From a virus: a stretch of DNA of 20,825 nt. The number at the start of each line of letters is the position of its first letter. Position 1 is the stretch's first letter. The notes beneath the pieces are model-generated. The model saw only the letters and a list, made by a program, of their open reading frames with translations. It was not told the DNA's origin and did no database searches. Shown in pieces: positions 1 through 5,092 of this stretch. The DNA lies in the IMG/VR virus record IMGVR_UViG_3300043313_000864, positions 1 through 20,825 of that record. The stretch is one strand, 5' to 3'. Made by a program: the position numbers and the translations under genes.

Positions 1-36
1 TGTCGGGGTCGGGAACTTTTAGGAAAAAATCGCGGC

Positions 37-135
37 TCAATTGAGGCCAAGCGATGTGACAACAATTGTGATTATCACTAGTGCTAGACCAACGATGATG
101 ATCAACGCATCAGTGGTGTGCTGGTCCTTAGTCAT
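37..135 (-). CDS. Tiny single-pass membrane protein (32 aa), putative
   Basis: This short ATG-to-TGA frame encodes 32 residues. A polar N-terminus (MTKDQHTTDA) is followed by about 18 almost uninterrupted hydrophobic residues (LIIIVGLALVIITIVVTS) and a short LGLN tail. That is a typical single transmembrane helix and is unlikely by chance in a GC-rich genome. The base composition here is clearly more AT-rich than in neighbouring genes. No Shine-Dalgarno site precedes the ATG; a strong hairpin lies just upstream instead, so it may be transcribed separately or be leaderless. The function is unknown. Tiny membrane proteins of this kind occur in many phages, where they may affect lysis or exclusion, but nothing here shows that. 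Confidence 0.45.
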   Translation of the reverse strand: MTKDQHTTDALIIIVGLALVIITIVVTSLGLN

Positions 136-147
136 CTATGCATGGTA

Positions 148-183
148 GTGGCCCGCACCCACCACAACGTGGATGCGGGCCAC
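148..183 (-). terminator. Strong hairpin, probable terminator after the early operon
   Basis: GTGGCCCGCA (148-157) is the exact reverse complement of TGCGGGCCAC (174-183). The stem continues inward with CCAC (159-162) against GTGG (169-172) after one mismatch, leaving a 6-nt loop. It begins about 20 nt after the stop of the 61-aa membrane gene. No T-run follows, so it could be a U-less actinobacterial-type terminator or an mRNA-stabilising hairpin. It sits between a GC-rich operon and an AT-rich stretch, which fits a transcription boundary. Confidence 0.5.
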
Positions 184-203
184 ATGCAGGCCAGCCCTGG
201 TGC

Positions 204-389
204 CTACCCCTGTCGGGACAGTACCAGGTGAAGCGCCAGCGCCAGGGCCACCAGGACCACCAGGCCAGGCGCCCACAGGATCAGCTTGACCAGCAGGACG
301 AACAGGGTCACAGCCAGGGCAGCCGAGCATACGGCGCCCGCCACCAGCAGGCAGCCAGCGGCGGCGCCAGCGTCAAGCGATCGGGACAC
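204..389 (-). CDS. Small hydrophobic membrane protein (61 aa)
   Basis: The GTG start at 389 has a good ribosome site (GGGAGGTG, about 8 nt upstream), which supports a real gene. After a short N-terminus (MSRSLDAGAAAG) come two hydrophobic segments, roughly residues 13-35 and 36-57, separated by a single lysine and a WAPG turn. This suggests a helical hairpin in the membrane. It overlaps the end of the 55-aa gene by 17 nt and ends just before a strong hairpin, so it is probably the last gene of the early transcript. The size and topology would suit a holin, an antiholin or an exclusion accessory, but it is far from the lysin and close to an Ltp-like protein. No family was recognised. Confidence 0.6.
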   Translation of the reverse strand: MSRSLDAGAAAGCLLVAGAVCSAALAVTLFVLLVKLILWAPGLVVLVALALALHLVLSRQG

Positions 390-540
390 GCGTCAGCACC
401 TCCCGTGTCACCTGGATGAACGTCGCGCCGCGGAGCTGGAGGTAGTAGACGCGCCACTGCCAGGGCTCTGGCTGGAGGCCAGTCATCTGCAGCATGTCAG
501 CGGCGCGGCGGAACCAGAGCGCATAGGCCGGGCCCATCAT
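373..540 (-). CDS. Small protein of unknown function (55 aa)
   Basis: The reading frame starts at ATGATG, whose first A is the last base of the preceding TGA stop (TGATG coupling). It encodes 55 residues beginning MMGPAYALWFRRAADML and ending TREVLTRVPIA. The second ATG at 537 is an equally good start. The protein is rich in Trp, Tyr, Arg and Leu and looks soluble, with a likely amphipathic helix near the N-terminus. Its stop overlaps the GTG start of the next membrane gene by 17 nt, which is the packing seen across this operon. I do not recognise a family. The neighbourhood (an Ltp-like protein upstream, a small membrane protein downstream) suggests an accessory role at the cell envelope, but that is only context. 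Confidence 0.6.
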   Translation of the reverse strand: MMGPAYALWFRRAADMLQMTGLQPEPWQWRVYYLQLRGATFIQVTREVLTRVPIA

Positions 541-1196
541 CAGTAGACCTGAGCCACGGCGTAATCAGCTTCAGCCTTAGTGAACCCCTCGCCATACGAG
601 GAGGTGAGCTGGCTGCGCAGCTCACGCTTTGAGAACGAGCCGCTCTCCAGGTAGGACTTAGCGGACTCCACGGCCTCAGCCTTGTAGTCAGCGTCCACGT
701 GATCGATTGCCCACCTAGCGTCGGCCTTGTCGAAGTCCTCGCCGTATTTCGATGTGAGCTGGTCAAGCAGGCCCTTCTTTGAGAACGAGCCACTCTCCAG
801 GTAGGACTCAGCGGACTCTAGGGCCTCCTTCTGAGCCCTGGTCACCTTGGCCCTGGGCTTAGGTGACACCGGATCGGCGGGGTCAGTGTGGCCAGGGTCA
901 GCGGGCTGGTCAGCAGGAGACGCAGGCGCCTCGGAGTAGTCGCTGGTATCGAACAAGCCAGACTCTGGGTTAGTGGGCTGGCCGAGCACGAAGCCGATAA
1001 GCAAGCCCACGACGAACACGGCCACCAGCATGGGCCAGCCGAACCGCTTGGGTTTCTTGGCCTGGCGCTGAGGCTGCGGCGGGTTATGTGGCCATGGGTC
1101 AGGATCAGGTCCGGCCATGAACGCGCTGCCAGGGATCATCTGGCGCTGGGTGGGGTCCTGCTCGAACTGGTGCGGGTACTGCTGCGGGGTAGACAC
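540..1196 (-). CDS. Ltp-like superinfection-exclusion membrane protein
   Basis: The protein has 218 residues from the GTG at 1196, which has GAGGGG about 8 nt upstream. Residues 1-50 are cytoplasmic and rich in Pro and Gln, ending in a basic stretch (KKPKR). One transmembrane helix follows (about 54-72, WPMLVAVFVVGLLIGFVLG). Residues 73-118 are a Pro/Asp/Ser-rich spacer. Two 46-residue repeats follow (about 123-168 and 173-218), both with the pattern SYLESGSFSK...LTS.YGE.F.KA.A..A. These match the repeats of the Ltp family (host cell surface-exposed lipoprotein, PF07553), founded by the Streptococcus thermophilus phage TP-J34 lipoprotein that blocks DNA injection by superinfecting phages, reportedly through the incoming tape measure protein. 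No lipobox is seen here; a transmembrane anchor appears to replace the lipid. Exclusion of related phages is inferred from the family. Confidence 0.8.
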   Translation of the reverse strand: MSTPQQYPHQFEQDPTQRQMIPGSAFMAGPDPDPWPHNPPQPQRQAKKPKRFGWPMLVAVFVVGLLIGFVLGQPTNPESGLFDTSDYSEAPASPADQPADPGHTDPADPVSPKPRAKVTRAQKEALESAESYLESGSFSKKGLLDQLTSKYGEDFDKADARWAIDHVDADYKAEAVESAKSYLESGSFSKRELRSQLTSSYGEGFTKAEADYAVAQVY

Positions 1197-1273
1197 GTGA
1201 TGTGCCCCTCTCTGGGTTGTGAGCCGGGTGGCTCGGTTTGGGCTGTCTCGCTGTCTCTCTGCCTGCTCCACTG

Positions 1274-1302
1274 CTCCCCTATGACTACGTCATATAGGGG
1301 AG
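1274..1302. promoter_or_regulatory. Palindromic element upstream of the Ltp-like gene
   Basis: CTCCCCTAT (1274-1282) is the exact reverse complement of ATAGGGGAG (1294-1302). Inside it, GAC (1283-1285) faces GTC (1289-1291), leaving a 3-nt loop and a 2-nt AT bulge. It lies about 80 nt upstream of the Ltp-like start and next to the GTGGACA repeats. It could be an operator, a transcribed hairpin, or part of an origin. No clear promoter boxes were recognised around it. Confidence 0.45.
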
Positions 1303-1308
1303 TGCACA

Positions 1309-1481
1309 GTGGACAGAGCTGGCCGGGCCAGATTCTACAGAGGTGGACAGTGAGGAAACAGTGGACATCTAACCACGTTTCACTAGGGGTTTCTCTGTAT
1401 CCTCCGAAAATCTTGAACTGGTGTACAGAGGTGTACAGAGGCCTGCTGGTGGCTTTTGAGTTGATCATGGGTGGTGTACAG
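1309..1481 (+). repeat. Six iteron-like repeats GTG(G/T)ACA(G/T), candidate origin or operator array
   Basis: Six copies of an 8-mer lie on the same strand in the non-coding stretch. GTGGACAG occurs at 1309 and 1343, GTGGACAT at 1361, and GTGTACAG at 1421, 1431 and 1474. The copies at 1421 and 1431 form a perfect 10-bp tandem (GTGTACAGAG twice), and TACAGAGG recurs at 1336-1343 and 1546-1553. The stretch 1197-1490 has no convincing gene, is less GC-rich than its surroundings, and lies directly downstream of the primase and helicase genes. Short directly repeated sites beside replication genes are typical of iteron origins, but repressor operators would look similar. Confidence 0.55.
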
Positions 1482-1552
1482 ACGTTTGCCCTAGTCAGCA
1501 TCGGTTTCGGGCTCCTCTGTATCCTTGACAACTTTCAGCGGAGGATACAGAG
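1393..1552. repeat. 14-bp perfect inverted repeat flanking the end of the helicase gene
   Basis: CTCTGTATCCTCCG at 1393-1406 is exactly reverse-complemented by CGGAGGATACAGAG at 1539-1552. A further direct copy of its first part, CTCTGTATCC, lies at 1515-1524. The arms are about 130 nt apart: one is in the non-coding stretch among the iteron-like repeats, the other inside the last codons of the helicase gene. The shared TACAGAG core links them to the repeat family. They may be extra protein-binding sites of the same origin or operator. Confidence 0.55.
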
Positions 1553-2639
1553 GAATCTGAGGTGGAGGCTCCTCTGCTGGCGCATCCTCAGGGGGTGGTT
1601 CAGGGTCTGGCTCGGGCTCGGGCTCCTCTCGCGGGATGGTCCACTCAGTGCGGGTGCGGGTGCCCCAGGGCGTGTCGATGCGGAGCACGAGCTTGCGGCG
1701 ATCGAGCTGGCCTAGGGCCTTCCAGAGCCCGCTCCGCTGGTTCTGCTGGATGCCCATCCGCTCACCCAGGGCGCTGACTGACAGTGGGCTGGGATGGTCG
1801 CCCAGGATGTCTAGGCACTCCCGCTGGAGTGTGCTGAGAGGCCCTCCCACGCTGTCCGTGGTGATGCTCTGGAGGACCGCACTCTCCCGATAGCTGATCA
1901 GGTCCAGCATGATCGGGTCCTGTTCGATCATGTCCTTCTGTTTCTTGGTCTGGATCTTCACCAGCGTGGCCCCGGGGTCCTTCTCAGTGCGTAGCACGGT
2001 GCTGGCGGCGCCCTCCAGGGCGGTGGAGCCCCGGAGGTTCTCAGCGCCACGAGCCTCATGGTGCACCACCAGAATGCAGGCCCCACAGGCCACACGGAGC
2101 CGCTCCAGCGCGTCTACGAATAGCCCCATGTCCTTGCTGCTGTTCTCCTCCAGGCCCGCTGTGACGCGCGCCTGGGTGTCTATGACCAGCAGTGAGGGTT
2201 TCGCCTCGAACAGGATGCGGCGCATGGCCTCCAGCCCCTCACGCTCATGGATCTGGACCGCCTCGGGCAGGATCACCAGCGGGCCAGGCTCCTGGCCTGT
2301 GTGGTTGATCCAGGCGTCAATCCGCGGCGCGAGCCCGTAGGCGCCCTCTGCCGCCAGGTACAGGACGCGGCCCTGGGCGACCGGGTTACCCCGCCAGGGC
2401 CGGCCCGAACTGACACAGCAGGCCAGATCTACGGCTAGAAAGGACTTCCCGCTGCCTGGCCTGCCCCCGAGCCAGGCCAGGCTGTTGCGTAGCAGGTAAT
2501 TCTCTATGAGTGGCTCCGGTGGCGGGAGACCCCTAAGGGCCTCCACGTTCATCAGCCGCCGTTTCAGCCTCTCAAATAGCGGTCCATGCTCCGGGATCTC
2601 CTCTCCCGGTGGCTGGAGGTCCTCGGGCCCAAGGTCCAC
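1491..2639 (-). CDS. RecA-fold replicative helicase (RepA/AAA_25-like)
   Basis: The 382-residue protein starts at a GTG preceded by GAGGGG. Walker A is GGRPGSGKS (58-66), Walker B is LLVIDT (150-155), and VVHHE (191-195) followed by RGSTALEGAAST (203-214) matches the conserved C-terminal half of RepA/AAA_25 hexameric helicases. Residues 265-335 look like a winged-helix segment (QRECLDIL...SALGERMG...LWKALGQLDRRKLV). The tail (about 336-366) is a run of Pro and Glu that may be a disordered protein-interaction arm. ATP-driven unwinding at the replication fork is expected from the family. It starts 12 nt after the primase stop, so the two probably form one replication unit. The last codons contain one arm of an inverted repeat and border the possible origin. 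Confidence 0.88.
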   Translation of the reverse strand: MDLGPEDLQPPGEEIPEHGPLFERLKRRLMNVEALRGLPPPEPLIENYLLRNSLAWLGGRPGSGKSFLAVDLACCVSSGRPWRGNPVAQGRVLYLAAEGAYGLAPRIDAWINHTGQEPGPLVILPEAVQIHEREGLEAMRRILFEAKPSLLVIDTQARVTAGLEENSSKDMGLFVDALERLRVACGACILVVHHEARGAENLRGSTALEGAASTVLRTEKDPGATLVKIQTKKQKDMIEQDPIMLDLISYRESAVLQSITTDSVGGPLSTLQRECLDILGDHPSPLSVSALGERMGIQQNQRSGLWKALGQLDRRKLVLRIDTPWGTRTRTEWTIPREEPEPEPDPEPPPEDAPAEEPPPQIPLYPPLKVVKDTEEPETDAD

Positions 2640-2650
2640 CCCCGGACCCC

Positions 2651-3676
2651 TCAGACTCTGGAACGCGCGCGCGCGGCGCTAGCGATGGTCTGGGTGGCTT
2701 CCTTCTCACTGAGTCCGATGGACCGGGCAGCGGCCAGCAGCGGCTCCGTGGGCAGGCCCTTCTCATGCGCCCGGGCAGCAGCCCAATAGAGCGAGTGGTT
2801 GCGCTCTCCCTGCCCTGCTGCGGCCACGAACCGGACCAGCCCGTCCAGGGCTCCGCGGTTCTCTCCTGTGGCCACAGCGGCCGGTGTGGGCCGCGTGCCG
2901 TACCTCTCGGGGTCTAGGTAGGCCATCGCGCCGTCCCAATCGAACGTGGCGCCGTAGCGGCCACCCATGGCGAAGTCCCACGAGTAGCTCCCCCATGGGT
3001 GGCCCGGCTCCCGCGCGTCTATCCGGCTGGGCGCGCCCACGATGTACCCACCGCGGCCGCGGAAGTCCAGCCCGGTCTTTGCGCTCGCGTGGTTGCCGCC
3101 GCCGGACGGTGCGAACAGGACGTGTTTGCCGCCCGTGGGCGTGCTCTGGACGGCGAATCCGCCGCTGAGGTACCCCTGAGCCCTGATCTTGTTGAAAGAC
3201 TCCAGCCCGGGCGCATCGCCCTTGACATCCACGTCCAGCGCATCGAACAGTACGCCGCACGCTAGGCCGATATTGAACTCGGGCTGCATGTTCCACCAGG
3301 CGCGGATCGTGCCCAGGTCGGTGGTCGCATCCTTCACGCCCTCAGTGGTGGCCGGGACCTTGCTGCGGCGGCGCAGCGGGTGAACAGGTACGCCCGCGAT
3401 CGCGTACACCATGGCAGCAGCGCCCAGGGTCAGGTCGTTGGCCTCGCGCATGCGTGAGATCCCGATAGTGCGGGCTCGGGCTTGGATCACGTAGTGGCAC
3501 TTCGCGCCGAACGTCCCGCCCGGGCCAGGCTCCTCCTTATGGCAGCGTGGGCAGACGTTCGCGTCAGGGTGCTCCGCGGGGTCGGCGTCTGGGTGGCGCG
3601 GCTCCAGCGGGACGGTGGGGTCCGTTTCCGCGTTCACCATTGCCTGGATTGTGCTGGTCTCTTGATCATTGGTCAC
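2651..3676 (-). CDS. Bifunctional DNA primase/polymerase (prim-pol)
   Basis: From the GTG at 3676 the protein has 341 residues. I chose this start for the AGGAGAGAGG ribosome site just upstream; an in-frame ATG at 3703 is the alternative. A zinc-type motif (VCPRC at 41-45 with C60-H61) precedes the prim-pol fold (PF09250-like): GVPVHPL, KVPATTEGVKDATTD (about 106-120), WW (127-128), NIGLACG, and the metal-binding LDVDVK at 147-152 with acids D148 and D150. Then come STPTGGKHVLF (178-188) and GLDFRGRGGYIVGAPS (202-217). The C-terminal helices (about 278-341) resemble the usual alpha-helical primase tail. It would lay primers and may extend them at the phage origin, together with the RecA-fold helicase directly downstream. 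It overlaps the upstream gene by 11 nt. Confidence 0.88.
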   Translation of the reverse strand: MTNDQETSTIQAMVNAETDPTVPLEPRHPDADPAEHPDANVCPRCHKEEPGPGGTFGAKCHYVIQARARTIGISRMREANDLTLGAAAMVYAIAGVPVHPLRRRSKVPATTEGVKDATTDLGTIRAWWNMQPEFNIGLACGVLFDALDVDVKGDAPGLESFNKIRAQGYLSGGFAVQSTPTGGKHVLFAPSGGGNHASAKTGLDFRGRGGYIVGAPSRIDAREPGHPWGSYSWDFAMGGRYGATFDWDGAMAYLDPERYGTRPTPAAVATGENRGALDGLVRFVAAAGQGERNHSLYWAAARAHEKGLPTEPLLAAARSIGLSEKEATQTIASAARARSRV

Positions 3677-3896
3677 TGTCTGGGGCCTCTCTCCTGATTC
3701 CATCCATGTATGTAATTTCGTACAGCGCATCACCCTGGCGCAGCGTGGGAAACATGGTCTCCGGGAACTTCCAGGCCCGCACCTTGAGCACCGCTGAGGC
3801 AACCGCGGCCTCCACCGAATCGGCCTCCGCTACCTCCACCACAAGCGTCCGCTGGACTGTCAGTGCCACCGTGTAGGGTGCTCCGCTTTCACTCAT
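3666..3896 (-). CDS. Small unknown protein (76 aa) of the early operon
   Basis: I start this protein at the ATG at 3896 (MSESGAPYTVALTVQRTLVV), which follows an AGGCGG ribosome-site-like stretch and overlaps the upstream stop by 8 nt. A longer in-frame start at 3932 would add 12 basic residues inside the previous gene and is less likely. The pattern is a beta strand pair, then an acidic helix (EADSVEAAVASAVLKVRAW), then a short strand (ALYEITYMDG). This is a small alpha/beta fold common among phage early proteins of unknown role. It is tightly packed against the primase start, so co-translation with the replication genes is likely. No function can be assigned. Confidence 0.65.
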   Translation of the reverse strand: MSESGAPYTVALTVQRTLVVEVAEADSVEAAVASAVLKVRAWKFPETMFPTLRQGDALYEITYMDGIRREAPDSDQ

Positions 3897-4164
3897 CAGC
3901 GGCCGCCTGGTCCCGCGCTGCCCAGGCCTCACGCGCCTCCTCCAGCTCCGCGCCGATGCTGACCACGCCGTCCACGCTCACGTAGATCGGACCCACCAGG
4001 GTGAGGTCTACTTCCGGAATGTTGGGCCCGGGGACCCTCACGCCGTCCACGTAGCGGGGTTCAGTGGTGTGCCGCACCGCGACGCTGGTCACGTAGTTGG
4101 CGATGTCGCGGCCGTCCACAATGATCTTGCACGCGCCGCTGCTTCTCAGTTCGATAACGATCAT
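3889..4164 (-). CDS. Small beta-rich unknown protein (91 aa)
   Basis: The ATG at 4164 overlaps the upstream TGA in an ATGA junction, which fixes the start. Residues 1-70 are a series of short strands (MIVIELRSSGACKIIVDGRD..., VTSVAVRHTTEP, EVDLTLVGPIYVSVDG), giving a compact beta fold. Residues 72-91 form an acidic, Ala-rich helix (IGAELEEAREAW). The N-terminal pattern, strands with a DGRDIANYV turn, recalls small phage proteins of unknown function that I cannot name. It lies between a winged-helix protein and another small protein in the early operon, so a regulatory or replication-accessory role is possible but not shown. Confidence 0.65.
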   Translation of the reverse strand: MIVIELRSSGACKIIVDGRDIANYVTSVAVRHTTEPRYVDGVRVPGPNIPEVDLTLVGPIYVSVDGVVSIGAELEEAREAWAARDQAAADE

Positions 4165-4472
4165 GATTCCTCGGGCTCCTCTGGGTTGGGGTTAGCTGTG
4201 TAGCGGTACTCCCACAGGCCGCGGCCGATGTGGCGCCGCTCCACCGTGTGGCCGCCGAACTTGCGTTTGCGGAGGTCCCGGAGCCGGGCAGAGACGGACG
4301 CCTCTGGGGCCTGCACACGCTGCGAGATCTCCCACAGCGATCGCCATTTTCCATCAGACATGAGGTCTTGGACGTGCCTGAGGATCGTGGCCAGGCGGGC
4401 ATGGTCCCGCTCGCGGTCGTACGTCTCACCATCGAAGTCCGGAGTATCGCCGAACAACATATCCATGCTCAT
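4161..4472 (-). CDS. Winged-helix DNA-binding protein (103 aa)
   Basis: The start ATG at 4472 overlaps the upstream stop (ATGA). Residues 18-40 form a helix (YDRERDHARLATILRHVQDLM). Residues about 43-70 form a helix-turn-helix (WRSLWEISQRVQAPEASVSARLRDLRKRKFGG), where SVSARLRDLRK is the recognition helix. HTVERRHIGRGLWEYRYT makes the beta wing. This pattern (a short winged helix ending in GLWEYR, after a D.ERDHARL lead) is common in actinobacteriophages and is usually annotated as a helix-turn-helix DNA-binding protein. It is the best candidate in the window for a transcription regulator or an origin-binding protein. Possible targets are the palindromes and GTGGACA-type repeats near 1274-1481, though that link is inference. 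Confidence 0.8.
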   Translation of the reverse strand: MSMDMLFGDTPDFDGETYDRERDHARLATILRHVQDLMSDGKWRSLWEISQRVQAPEASVSARLRDLRKRKFGGHTVERRHIGRGLWEYRYTANPNPEEPEES

Positions 4473-4933
4473 CGCGGCCCCCGAAGCTCAGCCAGGCGCG
4501 TCTTGATGACACTGGTTTGCCGGGCGCCCAGCTCAGCCAGGAATGCCGCGTCCTGGAAGTCATCGAGCAAGCCCAGCAACTGGTCCAGGACCTCGTCTAG
4601 ATGATCATCACGGCGGGCGAGGTACTCCTGGACGTGAGGCCAGATCGCCTGGCTGTACGCCTCGGGGATCGGGATGTGCTGATTAAGATCCAGCGGCGCC
4701 ACTTGGATATAGGACTTGAGTCCCTCCTGGGTGACCCCGCGGACTTCCCCCAGATGGATCGTGATGGCCCGGAGGCGTGAGTAGAGCACCGTGGCAGGTA
4801 TCGCTATGCTGGCCCCACTGCCCACGGTGCTCGGCTCTCTGGTCTCGCTGATTTTTGAGCCCACCGTGGGCCCTTCTGTGCCCGGGAGCATCGCGCATCC
4901 CATGGCGTGGCAACTGTGCTGTGAATGGTCCAC
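4469..4933 (-). CDS. Unknown protein, first gene of the early operon (154 aa)
   Basis: The GTG at 4933 has an excellent ribosome site (GAGAGGAG about 6 nt upstream) and is the first gene after a candidate promoter. The N-terminus is rich in His and Cys (HSQHSCHAMGC, residues 3-13), a possible metal-binding patch although no second Cys pair follows. Residues 47-80 contain ATVLYSRLRAITIHLGEVRGVT, perhaps a helix and strand. Residues 92-150 are helical and acidic (VQEYLARRDDHLDEVLDQLLGLLDDF), likely a helical bundle or coiled-coil segment. No family was recognised. As the leading early gene it could act on host takeover or gene control, but nothing in the sequence decides this. Confidence 0.7.
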   Translation of the reverse strand: MDHSQHSCHAMGCAMLPGTEGPTVGSKISETREPSTVGSGASIAIPATVLYSRLRAITIHLGEVRGVTQEGLKSYIQVAPLDLNQHIPIPEAYSQAIWPHVQEYLARRDDHLDEVLDQLLGLLDDFQDAAFLAELGARQTSVIKTRLAELRGPR

Positions 4934-5062
4934 TGACCACTCCTCTCCGTGTCTGCCCAGCCCGATCGAGCTGGGTCCCTGGCGGGGTCAGGGTATGGCA
5001 AACACGCTGAGTCGTGGTCAGCTTCAGTGATCTATGTGGGGTCCTGATCTCGCTGTGGGCAC

Positions 5063-5092
5063 ATTATCAAAGCCCAGCGATCGCTAGGTCAC
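5063..5092 (-). promoter_or_regulatory. Candidate promoter for the early operon
   Basis: On the minus strand GATAAT (5068-5063, 5 of 6 to TATAAT) lies 18 nt after GTGACC (5092-5087, 4 of 6 to TTGACA). The pair sits over the end of the lysin gene and points into the 150-nt gap before the first early gene, giving a leader of roughly 120 nt. The 10-bp palindrome AGCGATCGCT (5076-5085) lies between the boxes and could be an operator. The gap also holds a short hairpin (CCCAGC...GCTGGG, 4958-4977). There is no other convincing promoter here. Confidence 0.4.

Noticed and set aside
24-48. Possible T-tailed intrinsic terminator near the left edge
   Set aside because: The stem TCAA/TTGA would have no loop and the outer GGC/GCC pair needs a bulge, so despite T6 nearby the hairpin is not convincing.
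1309-1481. Repeat array considered as a CRISPR
   Set aside because: The units are only 8-10 bp with irregular spacing (10 to 60 nt), and no longer repeats or cas genes are present.
1136-1531. Minus-strand frame of 131 codons covering the non-coding stretch
   Set aside because: It overlaps the start of the Ltp-like gene and the end of the helicase gene in another phase, lacks a ribosome site, and its composition is not protein-like. The repeats explain the stretch better.
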